The notes under the pieces are model-generated. The model searched no databases, was not told where the DNA came from, and worked only from the letters and a program-made list of their open reading frames with translations. From contig JAUJLZ010000054.1 of the NCBI GenBank assembly GCA_030447125.1, positions 1 to 6,410 on the forward strand: a stretch of DNA of 6,410 bases, in the 5' to 3' direction. Source of the stretch: Acidimicrobiales bacterium (GTDB taxonomy: Bacteria > Actinomycetota > Acidimicrobiia > Acidimicrobiales > CADCSY01). A program made the translations under genes and the position numbers. Shown here one piece after another: positions 4,984 to 6,410 of the stretch (its first letter is position 1; every line of letters begins with the position of its first letter).

Positions 4984-6284
4984 GCGTCCGAGGTCCGCTC
5001 CGCTCGTGCCGCCCGGTGGGAGCGGCGCTCGCTGGCCCGGGCCCGACCGGCGGCGACCGTCGACGTCACTTGGGCCGCACTGATGCGCCGGCCGGTGGCG
5101 TACAGGAACGCGGCCAGTCCGCAGAGGGCGCCGATGCTCACGTAGCCCACGGTGAGGGGGATGGGCAGGACCACGGGCAAGAAGGCTCCGGCCACCCACA
5201 CCAGCTGGAAGCGGGCTTCGAAGCGGGCAAAGGAGGCGCCCTGGTTGGCGTCGGGGGCGTCACGCTGGACGATCGAGTCGAAGGCCAGCTTGCCCGCCGT
5301 GGCCCCCAAGCCGACCGCAGCGGCCAGCACGGCTATGGCGATCCGGCCGCTGACAACCAGCATGGCCACGGACACGCCCGCCACCATCACGAGGGACCCC
5401 AGGAGGATGCGCTCCTCGTGCACGCGCCGCCGGAGCCGGGGTGCCAGTCCGGCACCCACCAGGGCGCCCACCGCGCCCGCGGCGAGGACCAACCCGAACC
5501 ACCACGGTGGGGCGTTCTGGCCGCGCAGGGCGAAGGCCACCAGGAACGACATGAAGCCGACCACCGCCCGCAGGACGGCCATGGCGCTGGCCGCGAGCAG
5601 GATGCCCGCTCCCCGCAGCTCCGCCCGCTCCGCCGAGGTCGCCCGCCCTGCCGCCACGCGGGTCCGGGGGATGCGATAGGCGGACAGGGTGGTGGCGGCG
5701 AAGACGATGGCGGCCAGGCCCAAGACCCAGGACGGGCCGAGTTGGAGCAGGGCCACCCCAGGGCCGGCAGCCAGCAGCCCCACGACCCCGCTGACGAGCA
5801 CCAACTTGGAGTTGGCCTCCACCAGCTGGGACTCGTCGCGCACCAGGCCGGGCACCAGAGAGGCTCGGGCCACCTGGTACCCCCGGGCCAAGACGAGCAC
5901 GGCGAAGGCCTCCGGAAACAGCAGGAGGCCGTCGATGTCGTCCACCATGAGCAGGCAGATGACGGCTCGGGCGGCGGCGGAGAGCACGACCATCGACCGT
6001 CGGCCCCCGGCCTTGCGGTCGATCCACGGTCCGATGAGGGGGGCCACCACGGCGAAGGGGGCCATGGTGAGCACCAGGTACAGCGCCACTCGTGTCCGAG
6101 CGGCGTCGGGCGAGATGGAGAAGAACAACGAGCCGGCCAGAGCGGTGGCCACCAGGGTGTCGCCGGCCGTGGACAGGGCGTGGGTCCGGGCCAGGCGGGC
6201 GAACGACGGAGGGACGGCGGCGCCGGCAGGAGGCGGCGGGGGGCGGAGCGCACGCCGACCGGGAGAGGCGTCCACGGGCGCCAT
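4980..6284 (-). CDS. MFS transporter, 434 aa
   Basis: Integral membrane transporter of the major facilitator superfamily, most like MFS_3/EntS-type exporters by overall look; the cargo is unknown. After a Pro-rich cytoplasmic N-terminus (1-28) the hydrophobic helices begin near 38-56 and 66-85. The loop GPWIDRKAGGRR (85-96) matches MFS motif A between helices 2 and 3. Further segments lie near 98-114, 120-135, 162-180, 186-201, 226-252, 260-281, 293-312, 314-332, 358-375 and 377-396. A basic central loop (203-224) and a long Arg/Ala-rich cytoplasmic tail (398-434) flank the two halves. The ATG at 6284 is chosen over an in-frame TTG at 6365, because that upstream stretch reads like the shadow of another gene. 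No Shine-Dalgarno is evident. It ends in the GTGA overlap with the metallophosphoesterase, so the two are cotranscribed. A palindrome lies 27-37 nt upstream of the start. Confidence 0.9.
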   Translation of the reverse strand: MAPVDASPGRRALRPPPPPAGAAVPPSFARLARTHALSTAGDTLVATALAGSLFFSISPDAARTRVALYLVLTMAPFAVVAPLIGPWIDRKAGGRRSMVVLSAAARAVICLLMVDDIDGLLLFPEAFAVLVLARGYQVARASLVPGLVRDESQLVEANSKLVLVSGVVGLLAAGPGVALLQLGPSWVLGLAAIVFAATTLSAYRIPRTRVAAGRATSAERAELRGAGILLAASAMAVLRAVVGFMSFLVAFALRGQNAPPWWFGLVLAAGAVGALVGAGLAPRLRRRVHEERILLGSLVMVAGVSVAMLVVSGRIAIAVLAAAVGLGATAGKLAFDSIVQRDAPDANQGASFARFEARFQLVWVAGAFLPVVLPIPLTVGYVSIGALCGLAAFLYATGRRISAAQVTSTVAAGRARASERRSHRAARAERTSDA

Positions 6285-6311
6285 GGTAGAGCCGGCGTGG
6301 GGCCCCGAGAG

Positions 6312-6321
6312 GGGACGTCCC
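6312..6321. promoter_or_regulatory. Perfect 10-bp palindrome, candidate operator before the MFS gene
   Basis: GGGACGTCCC is a perfect inverted repeat. With mismatches allowed it extends to about 6307-6326 (outer GAG/CTC arms). It lies in the leader region of the MFS-metallophosphoesterase operon, a natural place for a repressor site. No regulator gene is adjacent in the window. GC-rich DNA yields such palindromes by chance, so the role is inferred. Confidence 0.3.
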
Positions 6322-6325
6322 ACCT

Positions 6326-6410
6326 CTACGAGGTCGTTCCATCCAGTCGGCCACGGCGTCGACAAAGGCCTCGAGATCGTCGAGTCGGTCGAGGTTGGCC
6401 ACCACGATGC
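6326..6410 (-). CDS. 3' part of an unidentified minus-strand gene; true end unclear
   Basis: In the frame reading ATC GTG GTG from 6408, the peptide IVVANLDRLDDLEAFVDAVA continues to about DWMERP. Its codons have GC-rich third and GC-poor second positions, as expected for a real coding region; the other two minus frames do not show that pattern. The gene therefore enters from the right edge. This frame has no stop until about 5260, deep inside the MFS gene, and beyond about 6330 the translation becomes Arg/Pro/Gly-rich shadow sequence. A TAG exists in a neighbouring frame at 6326-6328. Either the gene is frameshifted here, the assembly has a one-base error, or it really overlaps the transporter. 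The end coordinate given is that nearby TAG. I cannot assign a function from about 27 residues. Confidence 0.4.
   Translation of the reverse strand, partial: HRGGQPRPTRRSRGLCRRRGRLDGTTS

Noticed and set aside
4984..5199. N-terminal extension of the metallophosphoesterase
   Set aside because: It lies wholly within the MFS gene and is Arg/Pro-rich. The GTG at 4983 starts directly on the first beta strand and gives the family length.
6285..6365. N-terminal extension of the MFS gene to an in-frame TTG at 6365
   Set aside because: The extension has GC-rich second codon positions and reads as a shadow of the neighbouring gene. The ATG at 6284 gives a normal transporter N-terminus.
5260..6405. 381-codon minus-strand frame overlapping the MFS gene
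   Set aside because: Only its first 27 or so codons look coding; the rest is an Arg/Pro/Gly-rich shadow of the transporter. The supported part is listed as a partial gene.
1..6410. Defence, toxin-antitoxin, biosynthetic or mobile-element system
   Set aside because: No transposase, integrase, nuclease, toxin, repeat array or clustered biosynthetic genes are visible, and codon character is uniform across the window.

Overview
This window looks like ordinary chromosomal DNA from a very high-GC actinobacterium. Codons end strongly in G or C, several start codons are GTG, and Shine-Dalgarno sequences are mostly absent. The protein set (a DUF2342/zincin-like protein, a membrane-anchored trypsin-PDZ protease with a DRLWRHPSE segment before its membrane helix, and a compact SDR) suggests Actinomycetota. 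I lean towards class Acidimicrobiia, from memory of that N-terminal motif and not from any search. I see no tRNA, rRNA, CRISPR array, insertion sequence or phage gene.

Layout. Positions 26-2231 (+) hold a probable operon: a small acidic protein of unknown function, a SAM-dependent methyltransferase and an HtrA/DegP-like protease. The last two overlap by 14 nt. A convergent SDR-family gene (2244-3248, -) ends only 12 bp from the protease stop. The SDR gene and a DUF2342 gene (3266-4453, +) diverge from start codons separated by only 17 bp. A 41-bp convergent spacer with a short tandem duplication and a weak hairpin follows. A two-gene minus-strand operon then reads leftward: an MFS transporter (4980-6284) followed by a YfcE-type metallophosphoesterase (4495-4983), joined by a 4-nt GTGA overlap. 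The right edge carries the 3' part of another minus-strand gene whose frame shows no sensible stop. No stretch over 300 bases lacks a gene.

Functionally these are housekeeping or envelope-type genes. The protease would act outside the membrane, the MFS protein in the membrane, and the others in the cytoplasm. The sequence does not show a single shared pathway, and I found no convincing new multi-gene system. The points most worth a second look are: loss of the HExxH zinc motif in the DUF2342 protein; a symmetric pair of possible leaderless promoters in the 17-bp divergent gap; a perfect 9-bp hairpin before the methyltransferase; an 8-G run over the protease active-site codons; the palindrome before the MFS gene; and the apparent frame break at the right edge.
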